This document shows positions 1-8,638 of a DNA stretch of 39,927 bases, piece after piece. The position numbers and the translations under genes were made by a program. The stretch is from Anabaena sp. UHCC 0187 (GTDB lineage: Bacteria; Cyanobacteriota; Cyanobacteriia; Cyanobacteriales; Nostocaceae), in contig NZ_VILB01000023.1 in assembly GCF_009712035.1 (NCBI RefSeq), positions 1-39,927 on the forward strand, written 5' to 3'. Under the pieces are notes generated by a model. That model had not been told where the DNA came from. It made no database searches and saw only the letters and a list, made by a program, of their open reading frames with translations. Each line of letters begins with the position of its first letter. Within the stretch, counting starts at the first letter, position 1.

Positions 1-105
1 AAAAACCTGAAGTTGAAAAACCTGAAGTTGAAAAACCTGAAGTTGAAAAACCTGAAGTTGAAAAACCTGAAGTTGAAAAACCTGAACCTGAAAAACCTGA
101 ACCTG
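1..105 (+). repeat. 15-bp in-frame tandem repeat (7 units)
   Basis: Five copies of AAAAACCTGAAGTTG are followed by two copies of AAAAACCTGAACCTG. They encode KPEVE and KPEPE units at the start of the visible coding sequence. The array continues to the window edge, so the total copy number is unknown. Nearly perfect DNA identity suggests recent expansion or ongoing slippage. Confidence 0.95.
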
Positions 106-722
106 AAAAACCACCGATTAGACAACAATCATATCCCACAAATCCAACCCCAGAAACAACACCCATAATTCCAGAAAGTGAACTTCCTTGGAATCGTCGT
201 CAAGAAGTTAAACTAGGTGAGGGAACTCTCCTACCCCCAAATATTCCCGCTGATTCCCCAACTCCCACACCAGAACCTTCTGTAAATCCTAACCCAGAAT
301 CTTCTCCAACTTCTAATGGAGGGGGTGCTATCGCTACCGTTACTCCGATACTGAAAGAAGAAGTCAATGAATTAATACAACAAAAACAACTGCGAGCCAA
401 TGATTTACCAGATGTTTTTGCTGAATACAAAGGAAGTACAGAAAAGGAATTAGAAGCTAGTGTTCTCCCTAGCGAGAAGGATTTAAAACCAGCAAATATA
501 CTGGTTAGTTTAGTAATTGATAACAATGGACACTTTCAACAAGCGATAGTTATAACCATTGAACCTGCATCACTTCGCAAAGAAATAAATATATATGAGC
601 AAGCAATTAACCAGATATTTCAACAAGAGAGTTTTATTGCTGGTTACAATCAAGACGGTTCAAAACCAGATTTAAGCAATTTATATATTCGTCTCAAAAT
701 TAAACCAATAAATTCTCAATAG
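3..722 (+). CDS. C-terminal part of a Lys-Pro-Glu-rich hypothetical protein (5' end outside window)
   Basis: This open frame enters from the left edge with no start codon in the window and ends at TAG 720-722, leaving about 239 residues. It begins with five KPEVE repeats and two KPEPE repeats, each encoded by a 15-base tandem unit. A Pro/Thr/Ser/Asn-rich linker follows, then a compact C-terminal region of about 110 residues (for example VSLVIDNNGHFQQAIVI, and a final IRLKIKP). A charged or proline-rich spacer before a small alpha/beta C-terminal domain is common in cell-envelope-spanning proteins, including TonB-like ones. That comparison rests on layout only; I do not recognise the family. 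It reads towards tRNA-Gly, 50 bases downstream. Confidence 0.75.
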   Translation, partial: KPEVEKPEVEKPEVEKPEVEKPEVEKPEPEKPEPEKPPIRQQSYPTNPTPETTPIIPESELPWNRRQEVKLGEGTLLPPNIPADSPTPTPEPSVNPNPESSPTSNGGGAIATVTPILKEEVNELIQQKQLRANDLPDVFAEYKGSTEKELEASVLPSEKDLKPANILVSLVIDNNGHFQQAIVITIEPASLRKEINIYEQAINQIFQQESFIAGYNQDGSKPDLSNLYIRLKIKPINSQ

Positions 723-772
723 GGGCTTGCAATTTTAAAAAAGTCATGTTACATTAATTGAGTTGGAAATAA

Positions 773-843
773 GCGGGTGTAGTTTAGTGGTAAAACTCCA
801 GCCTTCCAAGCTGATCATGCGGGTTCGATTCCCGCCACCCGCT
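773..843 (+). tRNA. trnG: tRNA-Gly (anticodon UCC)
   Basis: The acceptor stem is GCGGGTG (773-779) paired with CACCCGC (836-842), with T as the discriminator base. The T arm is GCGGG-TTCGATT-CCCGC. The anticodon loop CTTCCAA holds TCC, which reads GGA and GGG glycine codons. The anticodon stem CCAGC/GCTGA has one C-A mismatch at its outer pair. The 3' CCA is not encoded, as is usual in cyanobacteria. The gene lies only 14 bases from the stop codon of pstB, which converges on it from the other strand. Confidence 0.95.
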
Positions 844-857
844 CTGTGAACAAAGTA

Positions 858-1664
858 TTAACCAAATCTGCCGCTGATGTAAGCTTTGGTGTCTTCCTGT
901 TGAGGATTACTAAAAATTACCTCAGTTGAGTTGTACTCTACTAAATAGCCACTCCGTCCACCTGTTTCTGAAGCTTTGACGTTAAAAAACGCCGTTTTAT
1001 CAGACACTCGTGACGCTTGCTGCATATTGTGGGTAACAATCACGATAGTATAATGCTCTTTGAGTTCGTGAATTAGTTCTTCAACCCGCAAAGTAGAAAT
1101 AGGATCAAGAGCAGAACAGGGTTCATCCATGAGTATAACCTCTGGTTGCACAGCGATCGCCCTGGCAATACATAAACGCTGTTGTTGTCCACCAGATAAA
1201 GATAAACCACTTTGTCGTAATTTATCCTTAACTTCATCCCATAAAGCCGCTTGTCGCAAACTTCGTTCCACCAATTCATTCATATCACCTCTGTAACCAT
1301 TAATTCTGGCACCAAAAGCAATATTTTCATAAATTGACTTGGGGAATGGGTTTGGTCTTTGAAATACCATCCCAATGCGTCTTCGCACTTCCACCGGGTC
1401 AATATTCGGTGCGTAGAGATTTTTGTCGTAGAAATAAACCTTACCTTCGGCTCTAAAGGATTCAATCAAATCATTCAGACGGTTATAACATCGCAGTAAT
1501 GTACTTTTGCCGCAACCAGACGGTCCGATAAAAGCCGTAACCTGATTTTTAGGAATATCTAGCCAGACATTCTGTACAGCGAGGAAATTGCCATAATAAA
1601 TATTCAGGTTTTCTGTACGTAAAACCGATTCAGTCCCATTCATCATGCTAATTGCAGTAGCCAT
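858..1664 (-). CDS. pstB: Phosphate ABC transporter ATP-binding protein PstB
   Basis: This 268-residue ATPase powers the PstSCAB high-affinity phosphate importer at the cytoplasmic face of the inner membrane. Visible motifs are Walker [10 protein letters not shown] (residues 47-55), signature LSGGQQQR, Walker [14 protein letters not shown] and the switch His in VIVTHNMQQ. Length and motif order match PstB. The annotated ATG gives [10 protein letters not shown]; starts at Met7 or Met8 are also possible, and no clear ribosome binding site decides between them. It is the last gene of the pstS-pstC-pstA-pstB operon, 55 bases after pstA. No phoU follows: the operon runs into a convergent tRNA gene. 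Confidence 0.97.
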   Translation of the reverse strand: MATAISMMNGTESVLRTENLNIYYGNFLAVQNVWLDIPKNQVTAFIGPSGCGKSTLLRCYNRLNDLIESFRAEGKVYFYDKNLYAPNIDPVEVRRRIGMVFQRPNPFPKSIYENIAFGARINGYRGDMNELVERSLRQAALWDEVKDKLRQSGLSLSGGQQQRLCIARAIAVQPEVILMDEPCSALDPISTLRVEELIHELKEHYTIVIVTHNMQQASRVSDKTAFFNVKASETGGRSGYLVEYNSTEVIFSNPQQEDTKAYISGRFG

Positions 1665-1719
1665 AAATACTTAAAAAAGAAGTTATTCGGGATGAGTTTC
1701 AGTTTTGGGGGGTCTGTCA

Positions 1720-2601
1720 CTAAATCTTTTGTCTAGTAGCCCAACGAGCAATCATACTAGTAATCAAAACCATCAATACTAGAATTAAAGAAGCAGCCCA
1801 AGCCAGGGATTGCCAGGTTTCAAAGGGAGAAATAGCAAAGTTGTAAACTAAAACTGCCAAAGAAGCAGTAGGTTTGAGGATGCTATCTGGCCAAAAAGAA
1901 GAGAAAAGAGCCGTAAATAGTAACGGTGCTGTTTCTCCAGCCGCGCGAGCGATTGCCAAGGTAGAACCAGTCACAATTGCTGGCAACGCCGCCGGTAATA
2001 CTACCTGTGTTACCGTTTGGAAACTTGTTGCACCTAATCCTACGGAAGCTTGCCGCAAATCTTGAGATACTAACTGCAAAGCTTCGTCTGTAGTTCTGAC
2101 AATAATAGGCAGCATCAAAATTGCCAGGGCAAATCCCCCACCTAGGGCTGAGTAAGAGCCTAAGTTTAGCTTTAATAACGTCAAAACCACAATCCCATAG
2201 GCAAATACCCCAGCAATAATAGAGGGGACACCACTGAGTACATTGGTCGCAAAACGTATCCATCTAGCAATTTTTTTAGAACTAAACTCAGTTAAATAAA
2301 TTGCTGCTAACACACCAAAGGGGATGCTAATCATCGCTGCAATCCCTACCATCAAGAGTGTTCCTAAAATGGCATTACCAAAACCTCCACCTTTGCCAAA
2401 GGGAGCAGGTGGTAACTGGGTAAAAACATTGAGATTTAAACTACCAAACCCTCTAATAATCACATAGGAAAGCACCGCCAACAAAGGGATAAGTGCCAAT
2501 GCTCCACAGATAAAAGCTAATACAGTCATTACCGTATTAAACAATGTTCTCGGAGAAGAAGAGGAGCGAGTCAGGCTTCTTTGAGGAAAAGAAGAAGTCA
2601 T
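1720..2601 (-). CDS. pstA: Phosphate ABC transporter permease PstA
   Basis: PstA is one of the two integral membrane subunits of the phosphate importer. The protein has about six hydrophobic segments and the binding-protein-dependent permease region SQDLRQASVGLGATSFQTV, which includes the EAA-type loop that contacts PstB. The frame is open back to 2649, which would overlap the end of pstC. I prefer the ATG at 2601 (MTSSFPQRSL, 293 residues) because AGGTGA lies 6 bases upstream and the overlap disappears. It sits 19 bases after pstC, consistent with co-transcription. Confidence 0.93.
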   Translation of the reverse strand: MTSSFPQRSLTRSSSSPRTLFNTVMTVLAFICGALALIPLLAVLSYVIIRGFGSLNLNVFTQLPPAPFGKGGGFGNAILGTLLMVGIAAMISIPFGVLAAIYLTEFSSKKIARWIRFATNVLSGVPSIIAGVFAYGIVVLTLLKLNLGSYSALGGGFALAILMLPIIVRTTDEALQLVSQDLRQASVGLGATSFQTVTQVVLPAALPAIVTGSTLAIARAAGETAPLLFTALFSSFWPDSILKPTASLAVLVYNFAISPFETWQSLAWAASLILVLMVLITSMIARWATRQKI

Positions 2602-2620
2602 AATTTCACCTATCATCACA

Positions 2621-3571
2621 CTACAGACGCTGAACCCGGTTGACAACAAACTCCGCCAGAATATTGACTATCAGGGTCAATATAAATAGAACTAAAGCTG
2701 CATACATTAAAGCAGCAACTTGCAGCCCACTAGCTTCAGCGAACTGATTGGCCAGTAGGGAAGAAATTGTATTAGATGGTGCTAACAGAGAGATATTAAT
2801 ATTATTGGCATTACCTATTAACATAGTTACAGCCATTGTTTCACCCATAGCTCTGCCCAGCGCCAACATGACTGCACTGACAATGCCAGAAAAAGCAGCA
2901 GGGATAATAACTTGGACAATGGTTTCCCAACGGGTTGCACCTATTCCCAGAGCAGCTTGACGCAAACTAGAGGGTACAGAAATCAAAGCATCGCGGGATA
3001 TAGCAGTAATGATTGGTAAAGTCATAATTGCTAAGATCACCCCCGCAGGTAACATTCCTGGCCCTGTGGGTGCAGAACTAAAGAATGGTATCCAACCCAG
3101 ATAACTATGCAGCCATTTTCCCAAATTCGTGATAATTGGGACTAACACAAAAATTCCCCACACTCCATAAACAACACTGGGAATAGCAGCTAGTAGTTCT
3201 ACTAAAAATACCAGTACCAACCGCACCTGAGAGGGCAGAAAATCTTCACTCAACAGAACTGCCGTCCCCACACCAATAGGGACAGCTAACATTAATCCAA
3301 TTAAAGAACTCATCAGAGTTCCATAAACCGCAGGTAATACCCCATATTGATCATTAACAGGGTTCCAATCGCTTGTAACTAAGAAATTGATCCCGAATTT
3401 TTGGATGGCTGGACTTGCACTAATAGCAACTTGCAAAGCAATCCATAATAAAGTACCAGCAATAGCTAATGCAAAAATCCTAGTTAACCAAATAAAGCTT
3501 CGATCTAGATTCTTGTCTATTCCAGAGCGATTTTTCATTGCTAATGGGGTTTCTTGAAAATTTGTAGTCAT
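2621..3571 (-). CDS. pstC: Phosphate ABC transporter permease PstC
   Basis: PstC is the second membrane subunit of the PstSCAB phosphate importer and pairs with PstA. The 316-residue protein has a first membrane segment at about residues 29-50, then a series of further segments. It contains the permease signature SSLRQAALGIGATRWETIVQVIIPAA, equivalent to the EAA loop. The N terminus MTTNFQETPLAMKN is weakly defined; Met12 is an alternative start and neither has a strong ribosome binding site. It lies 81 bases after pstS and 19 bases before the preferred pstA start, so all four genes probably form one transcription unit. Confidence 0.95.
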   Translation of the reverse strand: MTTNFQETPLAMKNRSGIDKNLDRSFIWLTRIFALAIAGTLLWIALQVAISASPAIQKFGINFLVTSDWNPVNDQYGVLPAVYGTLMSSLIGLMLAVPIGVGTAVLLSEDFLPSQVRLVLVFLVELLAAIPSVVYGVWGIFVLVPIITNLGKWLHSYLGWIPFFSSAPTGPGMLPAGVILAIMTLPIITAISRDALISVPSSLRQAALGIGATRWETIVQVIIPAAFSGIVSAVMLALGRAMGETMAVTMLIGNANNINISLLAPSNTISSLLANQFAEASGLQVAALMYAALVLFILTLIVNILAEFVVNRVQRL

Positions 3572-3652
3572 GAATACTGACTGTAAACGTTAAATCAGCA
3601 AAAATGTGTGTGAGTAGAAGATTTGAAAGACTTAGCTTGTAGTTGTTTTGTT

Positions 3653-4819
3653 TTATTTAGTATCAGCACCAACAGAAATTTTATAATCAGGACTGATTTG
3701 ATCAGCCGCTGCCGCCACTTTGGCAATTACATTCGCTGGTAAGGGAACATACCCTAATTCAGTAGCTAACTTTTGTCCATCGGTCAAAGCATACTCAATA
3801 GTTGCTTCGACGGCTTTAGCTTTGTTAGCATCAGCATATTTTTTATAAGCCAGAATCCAGGTGTAAGTAACAATTGGGTAAGAATCCGCACCTTCTGGGT
3901 CAGAAATAAAGGCGCGAAGATTGTCTGGTAAAGTTACGGCTGCTAAGGTTTTGGATGCTGATTCTTCAGAAGCTGCAACAAACTGTTTGGCTTTATTTTC
4001 TAAAGAGGCAAACTTAAGTTTATTTTGTTTGGCGTAACCATATTCTACATAACCAATAGAACCTGGCGTTTGTTGAATTTGGGCGGTAACACCTTCATTT
4101 CCTTTAGCCCCAACTCCTACAGGCCATTTTACACTTTTTCCGTCACCTACTTTAGTTTTCCATTCTGGGCTAATGGCGCTCAGGTGTTTAGTGAAAACAC
4201 CAGTAGTCCCGCTACCGTCGGCACGATAAATAACTTTGATTTCCTCTTTTGGCAATTTAGCGCCGGGATTAGCTTTAGCAATGGCCGGATCATCCCAAGA
4301 TTTGATTTTACCTAGCAAAATATCAGTATAAACTGCTCGTGGTAGTTTGAGTTCGGGAACATCTGGCAAATTATAAGCCAGGACAATACTACCAGCAGTC
4401 ACAGGTAGTAATAACACGCCTTTATCTGCGGGTATCTTCTGAATTTCTTCGTCCTTCATGGCGACATCACTAGCCCCAAAGTCTACTGTTCCTTTGGTAA
4501 ACTGCTCAACACCAGCACCACTACCCACGGACTGATAGTTAACTTTTAAATTGGGATATTTTTTGTTTAACTCCGCAAACCAAGTTTGATAGAGGGGTGC
4601 AGGAAAAGAAGCACCAGCACCTGTTAACTCCACAGTACCTCCTAAATCTAGTTTGCTAGAACTAGAACTAGAGGTAGTTGTAGTGTTACCGGGAGATTCG
4701 CTAGTGGTGGGATTATTTGAGCTAGTTTCTCCACAGGCAGATAGACTAATTGCCAGTGCTAAGATAGATATTGAAGCTGTAAGGCGATTATTGGTTATTA
4801 CACCTAGAGGTAATAGCAT
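3653..4819 (-). CDS. pstS: Phosphate-binding lipoprotein PstS
   Basis: PstS captures phosphate in the periplasm and delivers it to PstC/PstA. The 388-residue protein has a hydrophobic signal segment ending in the lipobox-like LSAC (about residues 26-29), so it is probably a lipid-anchored precursor. A Ser/Thr/Asn-rich tether follows, then the typical PstS opening ELTGAGASFPAPLYQTWFAEL-like region. Other family landmarks are the phosphate-contact segment around GSGAG and YRADGSGTT. It is first in the operon, 54 bases downstream of a candidate Pho box, which fits induction under phosphate starvation. No convincing Shine-Dalgarno sequence is seen before the ATG. Confidence 0.97.
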   Translation of the reverse strand: MLLPLGVITNNRLTASISILALAISLSACGETSSNNPTTSESPGNTTTTSSSSSSKLDLGGTVELTGAGASFPAPLYQTWFAELNKKYPNLKVNYQSVGSGAGVEQFTKGTVDFGASDVAMKDEEIQKIPADKGVLLLPVTAGSIVLAYNLPDVPELKLPRAVYTDILLGKIKSWDDPAIAKANPGAKLPKEEIKVIYRADGSGTTGVFTKHLSAISPEWKTKVGDGKSVKWPVGVGAKGNEGVTAQIQQTPGSIGYVEYGYAKQNKLKFASLENKAKQFVAASEESASKTLAAVTLPDNLRAFISDPEGADSYPIVTYTWILAYKKYADANKAKAVEATIEYALTDGQKLATELGYVPLPANVIAKVAAAADQISPDYKISVGADTK

Positions 4820-4872
4820 TAGTGTTAATTTTCGTTAATTTTTAGATAAACATCTCTAACATACCCCTAAAA

Positions 4873-4902
4873 GATTCTTTTATAGATAAACAATAGGTTA
4901 AG
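4873..4902 (-). promoter_or_regulatory. Candidate Pho box upstream of pstS
   Basis: Read on the minus strand, CTTAACCT-ATT-GTTTATCT-ATA-AAAGAATC is seen 54-83 bases before the pstS start. Cyanobacterial Pho boxes are direct repeats of about CTTAACCT every 11 bases, bound by the PhoB-type regulator SphR. The first repeat is a perfect match, the second is good and the third is weak. Position and spacing support the call; binding is inferred. Confidence 0.6.
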
Positions 4903-5093
4903 AAGCAAAAAATTCATATTTAGGGTTTGCTCCTGATCACAAATATTTTTATCAAGAAAGAATTCAGGGGTATTGTTAACGTCACTCGGTGCTATCACAG
5001 TCTCCCTGTTGCCTATTTATGGGATACCCACTTAATTCGCCTATACTTGTTGCTATTAGTGTTCCCTATTGCTTTTTCCTTTACGCCTAATAA

Positions 5094-5681
5094 ATGTTTG
5101 CTGCGTCGAATCAACTGCTATGGTCTATGATAGGTTTGCTCCTGACAATGGGTGGTACGTTCCTAGAAGCTTATGGTATTACCTCACCTTGGAATTGGAG
5201 TCAGCACGGAATTCAAACCCTTTCTTTAGGTGTCAGCTATCAAATTGGTGCGGTGCTACTGGTAGGTTGTTTAGGTGGTCAAAATGCTGGAGCGCTCTCG
5301 CAAATTGCCTATTTAGTGATGGGATTAACCTTATTACCTGTATTTGCCGAAGGCGGCGGTATCGGTTATGTTAAGCTATCACAGTTTGGTTATTTGCTGG
5401 GTTTTATTCCCGGCGCTTGGATTTGTGGTTATTTAGCCTTTAAGGCTAGACCTCGGCTAGAAACTCTTGCTTTTAGTTGTTTTTGTGGCTTGTTTACTGT
5501 TCACGTCTGCGGTATTGCTTATTTAATTATTAGCTATGTTTTGCCCTGGAAAGGAACAGAAAATCTATCTCTAATTCAAGCCATTCTCAAATATTCTTAC
5601 TTTGCACTACCGGGGCAATTAGTAGTTGTTTGTGCTGTCACCATAGTAGCTTATGTGCTACGACATATAATGTTTTATTAG
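5094..5681 (+). CDS. bioY: Biotin transporter BioY (S component)
   Basis: This 195-residue, very hydrophobic protein has about six membrane segments. Its sequence character matches the BioY family, the substrate-binding S component of ECF-type biotin uptake; family landmarks include YQIGAVLLVG, a glycine-rich EGGGIGYVK loop and a GFIPGAWICGYLAF segment. The family is known to work alone or with shared EcfA/EcfT energising subunits, neither of which is in this window. It is followed 97 bases later by lspA on the same strand, separated by short repeats. The start ATG at 5094 gives MFAASNQLLW. Confidence 0.85.
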   Translation: MFAASNQLLWSMIGLLLTMGGTFLEAYGITSPWNWSQHGIQTLSLGVSYQIGAVLLVGCLGGQNAGALSQIAYLVMGLTLLPVFAEGGGIGYVKLSQFGYLLGFIPGAWICGYLAFKARPRLETLAFSCFCGLFTVHVCGIAYLIISYVLPWKGTENLSLIQAILKYSYFALPGQLVVVCAVTIVAYVLRHIMFY

Positions 5682-5773
5682 TCAGTGGTCAGTGGTCAGT
5701 GGCAAAGGAAAAACAACGAACAACGAACAACGAACAACTGACCACTGACAATTAACAACGAACAACTGACAAT
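5681..5773 (+). repeat. Short tandem and inverted repeats between bioY and lspA
   Basis: The stretch starts with GTCAGTG-type heptamers and continues with AACAACG-type units. GTCAGTGGTCAG near 5681-5699 is exactly complementary to CTGACCACTGAC at 5738-5749, so the transcript could fold into a stem of at least 12 base pairs. This composition is typical of the short tandemly repeated repetitive (STRR) sequences of heterocystous cyanobacteria. A related element lies at 15231-15283. Confidence 0.85.
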
Positions 5774-5778
5774 TTATC

Positions 5779-6240
5779 ATGGGTATAAAAAATCGCTTCT
5801 TCTGGATTGCTGCGTTGATAGCATTCTTATTAGACCAACTGACAAAACACTGGGTAGTGCAAACCTTTAACCTAGGACAATCGCTGCCATTGTTAAGTGG
5901 TATATTTCATTTTACCTATGTTACTAATACAGGCGCAGCTTTTAGTTTGTTAAGTGACAAAGTAGGCTGGTTACGCTGGCTATCTTTAGGTGTAAGTTTA
6001 TTATTGATAACCATTGCATTATTAGGCCCGCTGTTAAATTTTTGGGAGCAATTAGGTTATGGTTTGATTTTAGGTGGAGCAATGGGTAATGGGATTGATA
6101 GATTTACAAAAGGGTATGTTGTTGACTTTCTCGATTTTCGGTTGATTAATTTTGCCGTATTTAATATGGCTGATTCTTTTATTAGTATGGGCATTGTTTG
6201 CCTGTTAATTGCCTCATGGCAAAAAACACCAAGTAATTAA
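5779..6240 (+). CDS. lspA: Lipoprotein signal peptidase II (LspA)
   Basis: LspA cleaves the signal peptide of lipid-modified prolipoproteins in the inner membrane. The 153-residue protein has four membrane segments. Family motifs are LLDQLTKHW near the N terminus, VTNTGAAFSLL (residues 48-58), GNGIDRFTKGYVVDFLDF (103-120) and FNMADSFI (128-135). The two catalytic aspartates are expected to be Asp116 and Asp132. Length matches the family. It lies between bioY and an FHA-containing PBP on the same strand. Likely substrates in this window include PstS, the small lipoprotein at 27268 and the BON lipoprotein at 36287. Confidence 0.97.
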   Translation: MGIKNRFFWIAALIAFLLDQLTKHWVVQTFNLGQSLPLLSGIFHFTYVTNTGAAFSLLSDKVGWLRWLSLGVSLLLITIALLGPLLNFWEQLGYGLILGGAMGNGIDRFTKGYVVDFLDFRLINFAVFNMADSFISMGIVCLLIASWQKTPSN

Positions 6241-6305
6241 AAATGCAAAATTAAAAAATAAAAAATTAGATTCTTCTGTTTGAATTTTCAATTGTTAATT
6301 TGTTT

Positions 6306-8573
6306 ATGAGTTCCCCCCAACCGCCTCAAAAGCCACAAACCTTACTTGGTCAACTGACTCAAGCCGTCAATACTATTCAAGCTAGAGTTGATTTTTCCAA
6401 GCTGGCTCTCAAGCCCAATGCCAAAGTACCAAAATTATTGGTGCATGATGCAGGGGCCAATGAAACGCAAGAATATCCGCTATTAGGCGATCGCTATATT
6501 CTTGGACGTAGTTCTAAATATGATATCGTCGTCCGTAACCAAGTTGTCAGCCAAATTCACCTGTCTCTGTCGCGGGATTCCACCCAAAATACTCCCGTTT
6601 TCACCATCAAGGATGAAAACTCCACCAATGGTATTTATCTGGGCAAAAGGCGAATCAATGCTCTAGAACTGCGTCATGGTGATGTTATTACCTTGGGTCC
6701 ACCAGAACTAGCCGCTTCCGTGCGTCTTCAATATATAGACCCACCAGTTTGGTATGTAAAAGCTGCTACTTGGACAGCTTATGGTGTTGGTGGTGTCACG
6801 ATGCTTATGTCCTTGTCCATAGGTGTGGAATGGCTGAAATTTAGCGTTCGACCCTTACCTACAGCTACTCGCGCCCCTGTGGTTGTCTATGCCCGTGATG
6901 GTTCAACCCCACTCCGTGAACCTCGGAATATCGCCCACATAGACCTGAAAAAGTTATCAGACTTTGGACCTTATTTGGCTTCTGCTGTGGTAGCTTCCGA
7001 GGATAGTCGTTATTATTGGCACTTTGGGGTAGATCCTTTGGGTGTGTTGCGAGCCGTACTAATTAACAGTCGCAGCGGTGATGTTCAACAAGGGGCAAGT
7101 ACAGTTACCCAACAAGTAGCTCGGAGTTTATTCCGTGAATATGTAGGTAGCCAAGACTCTTTAGGAAGAAAAGTCAAGGAAGCTGTCGTCTCCCTCAAGT
7201 TAGAAACCTTTTACAGCAAAGATGATATTTTACTAACTTACTTAAATCGGGTGTTTTTGGGGGCGGATACTTCCGGTTTTGAGGATGCTGCTAAATATTA
7301 CTTTAATAAATCAGCCAAAGAATTAACTCTGGCCGAAGCAGCAACCTTAGTAGGGATTTTACCCGCGCCCAATGCCTTTGATTTTTGTGGCAGTGGTCCG
7401 CGGAAACTGGGAGCAGCCGATTACCGGAATCGAGTCATCAAGCGAATGCTGGAAATGGGTAAAATTACCCAAGAGGAAGCCAACCGCGCCCGCCGTTCTA
7501 CGGTCCAAATCAACCCCAAAGTCTGCGAAAGGCAAGCCAAAACCATTGCCCCCTATTTTTATGATTACGTCTTTCAAGAACTGATCTCAAAACTAGGTCC
7601 TGCAGCCGCAAGAGAAGGTAACTATATCATTGAAACCCAACTAGATCCAAGCATTCAAGCCAAAGCCGAAACCGAGTTAAAAAATTCCATTACCAAAGCT
7701 GGCTCAACTTTTGGGTTTTCTCAAGGGGGGATGGTGACTCTCGACTCGAAAACTGGGAGTATTGTAGCGATGGTAGGGGGGACTGATTACAGAAAAAGCC
7801 AGTTCAATCGGACTGTTCAAGCCCAACGCCAACCAGGTTCTACCTTTAAAATTTTTGCTTACACTGCGGCGCTTGAAAAAGGTATTTCCCCATACAAAAG
7901 TTATTCGTGCAATTCTTTACCTTGGCAGGGCTTTACCTATAAACCCTGCCGGGCTGGTGCTGGTGGTAGTTTAGATATAGCTACTGGTTTGGCACTGTCA
8001 GAAAACCCCATTGCCTTGCGGGTAGCTAAGGAAATTGGGTTAAATAAAGTAGTAGATATGGCGCAAAGGTTGGGTGTGAAATCTGATCTGGAGGCTGTTC
8101 CCGGCTTGGTATTAGGTCAGAGTGTCGTTAATGTTTTAGAAATGACTGGTGCTTTTGGGGCCATTGGCAATCGTGGGGTGTGGAATCCTCCTCATGCTAT
8201 TAGTAGAATTCTGGACAGTAGTGATTGTAAGGATCTTAAAGATCTACAAACCTGTCGGGTTATTTACTCCTTTGATCAAGATCCAGATGGTAATAAACAA
8301 GTGCTAAAAAAAGCAGTTGCCAATCAAATGACTACTTTAATGCAAGGAGTCATTACTAATGGTACAGGTCGCGGTGCAGCTATTGGTTTAGGGGAAGCAG
8401 GTAAAACTGGGACAACAAATAATAATGTTGATCTCTGGTTTATTGGCTTTATTCCTAATCGTCAACTTGTCACTGGCATTTGGTTAGGAAATGACAATAA
8501 TTCCCCTACCTCTGGCAGCAGCGCCCAAGCAGCCCAACTTTGGGGTAATTATATGAGGAAAGTTGCCAAGTAA
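6306..8573 (+). CDS. Class A penicillin-binding protein with N-terminal FHA domain
   Basis: This bifunctional peptidoglycan synthase has 755 residues and joins glycan strands and cross-links peptides outside the membrane. In order it has an FHA domain (about 55-140, with GRSSKYDI and SQIHLSL phosphopeptide-binding landmarks), one membrane segment (about 155-177) and a GT51 glycosyltransferase domain. The latter has EDSRYYWHFGVD with catalytic Glu232, then GASTVTQQ. A penicillin-binding transpeptidase follows, with STFK (Ser512), SEN (565-567) and KTGTT (700-704). All catalytic motifs are intact. The frame is open from a TTG at 6300, but the ATG at 6306 is the more likely start. The FHA domain would face the cytoplasm and could read Ser/Thr phosphorylation; that link is inferred. 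Confidence 0.93.
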   Translation: MSSPQPPQKPQTLLGQLTQAVNTIQARVDFSKLALKPNAKVPKLLVHDAGANETQEYPLLGDRYILGRSSKYDIVVRNQVVSQIHLSLSRDSTQNTPVFTIKDENSTNGIYLGKRRINALELRHGDVITLGPPELAASVRLQYIDPPVWYVKAATWTAYGVGGVTMLMSLSIGVEWLKFSVRPLPTATRAPVVVYARDGSTPLREPRNIAHIDLKKLSDFGPYLASAVVASEDSRYYWHFGVDPLGVLRAVLINSRSGDVQQGASTVTQQVARSLFREYVGSQDSLGRKVKEAVVSLKLETFYSKDDILLTYLNRVFLGADTSGFEDAAKYYFNKSAKELTLAEAATLVGILPAPNAFDFCGSGPRKLGAADYRNRVIKRMLEMGKITQEEANRARRSTVQINPKVCERQAKTIAPYFYDYVFQELISKLGPAAAREGNYIIETQLDPSIQAKAETELKNSITKAGSTFGFSQGGMVTLDSKTGSIVAMVGGTDYRKSQFNRTVQAQRQPGSTFKIFAYTAALEKGISPYKSYSCNSLPWQGFTYKPCRAGAGGSLDIATGLALSENPIALRVAKEIGLNKVVDMAQRLGVKSDLEAVPGLVLGQSVVNVLEMTGAFGAIGNRGVWNPPHAISRILDSSDCKDLKDLQTCRVIYSFDQDPDGNKQVLKKAVANQMTTLMQGVITNGTGRGAAIGLGEAGKTGTTNNNVDLWFIGFIPNRQLVTGIWLGNDNNSPTSGSSAQAAQLWGNYMRKVAK

Positions 8574-8577
8574 GCTG

Positions 8578-8627
8578 TTGTGGGTTTAATTTCTATAAAT
8601 CTGGCGGGCAAGATGCCCACCCCACAA
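8578..8627. terminator. Hairpin between two convergent genes
   Basis: TTGTGGG (8578-8584) pairs with CCCACAA (8621-8627) and encloses a second stem GGGCA-AGA-TGCCC (8606-8618). The element fills the gap between the convergent PBP and ComEC genes, so it may end transcription from both sides. There is no long T tract. The motif looks like a dispersed palindromic cyanobacterial repeat. Confidence 0.4.
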
Positions 8628-8638
8628 GATTTAATGAT

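Noticed and set aside
2602-2649. Upstream extension of pstA (MLSTGFSVCSV...)
   Set aside because: It would overlap the pstC end by 29 bases, while the ATG at 2601 has AGGTGA at correct spacing.
4927-5130. 67-residue open frame upstream of bioY
   Set aside because: It begins with TTG, overlaps the bioY start in another frame and lies in the divergent promoter region.
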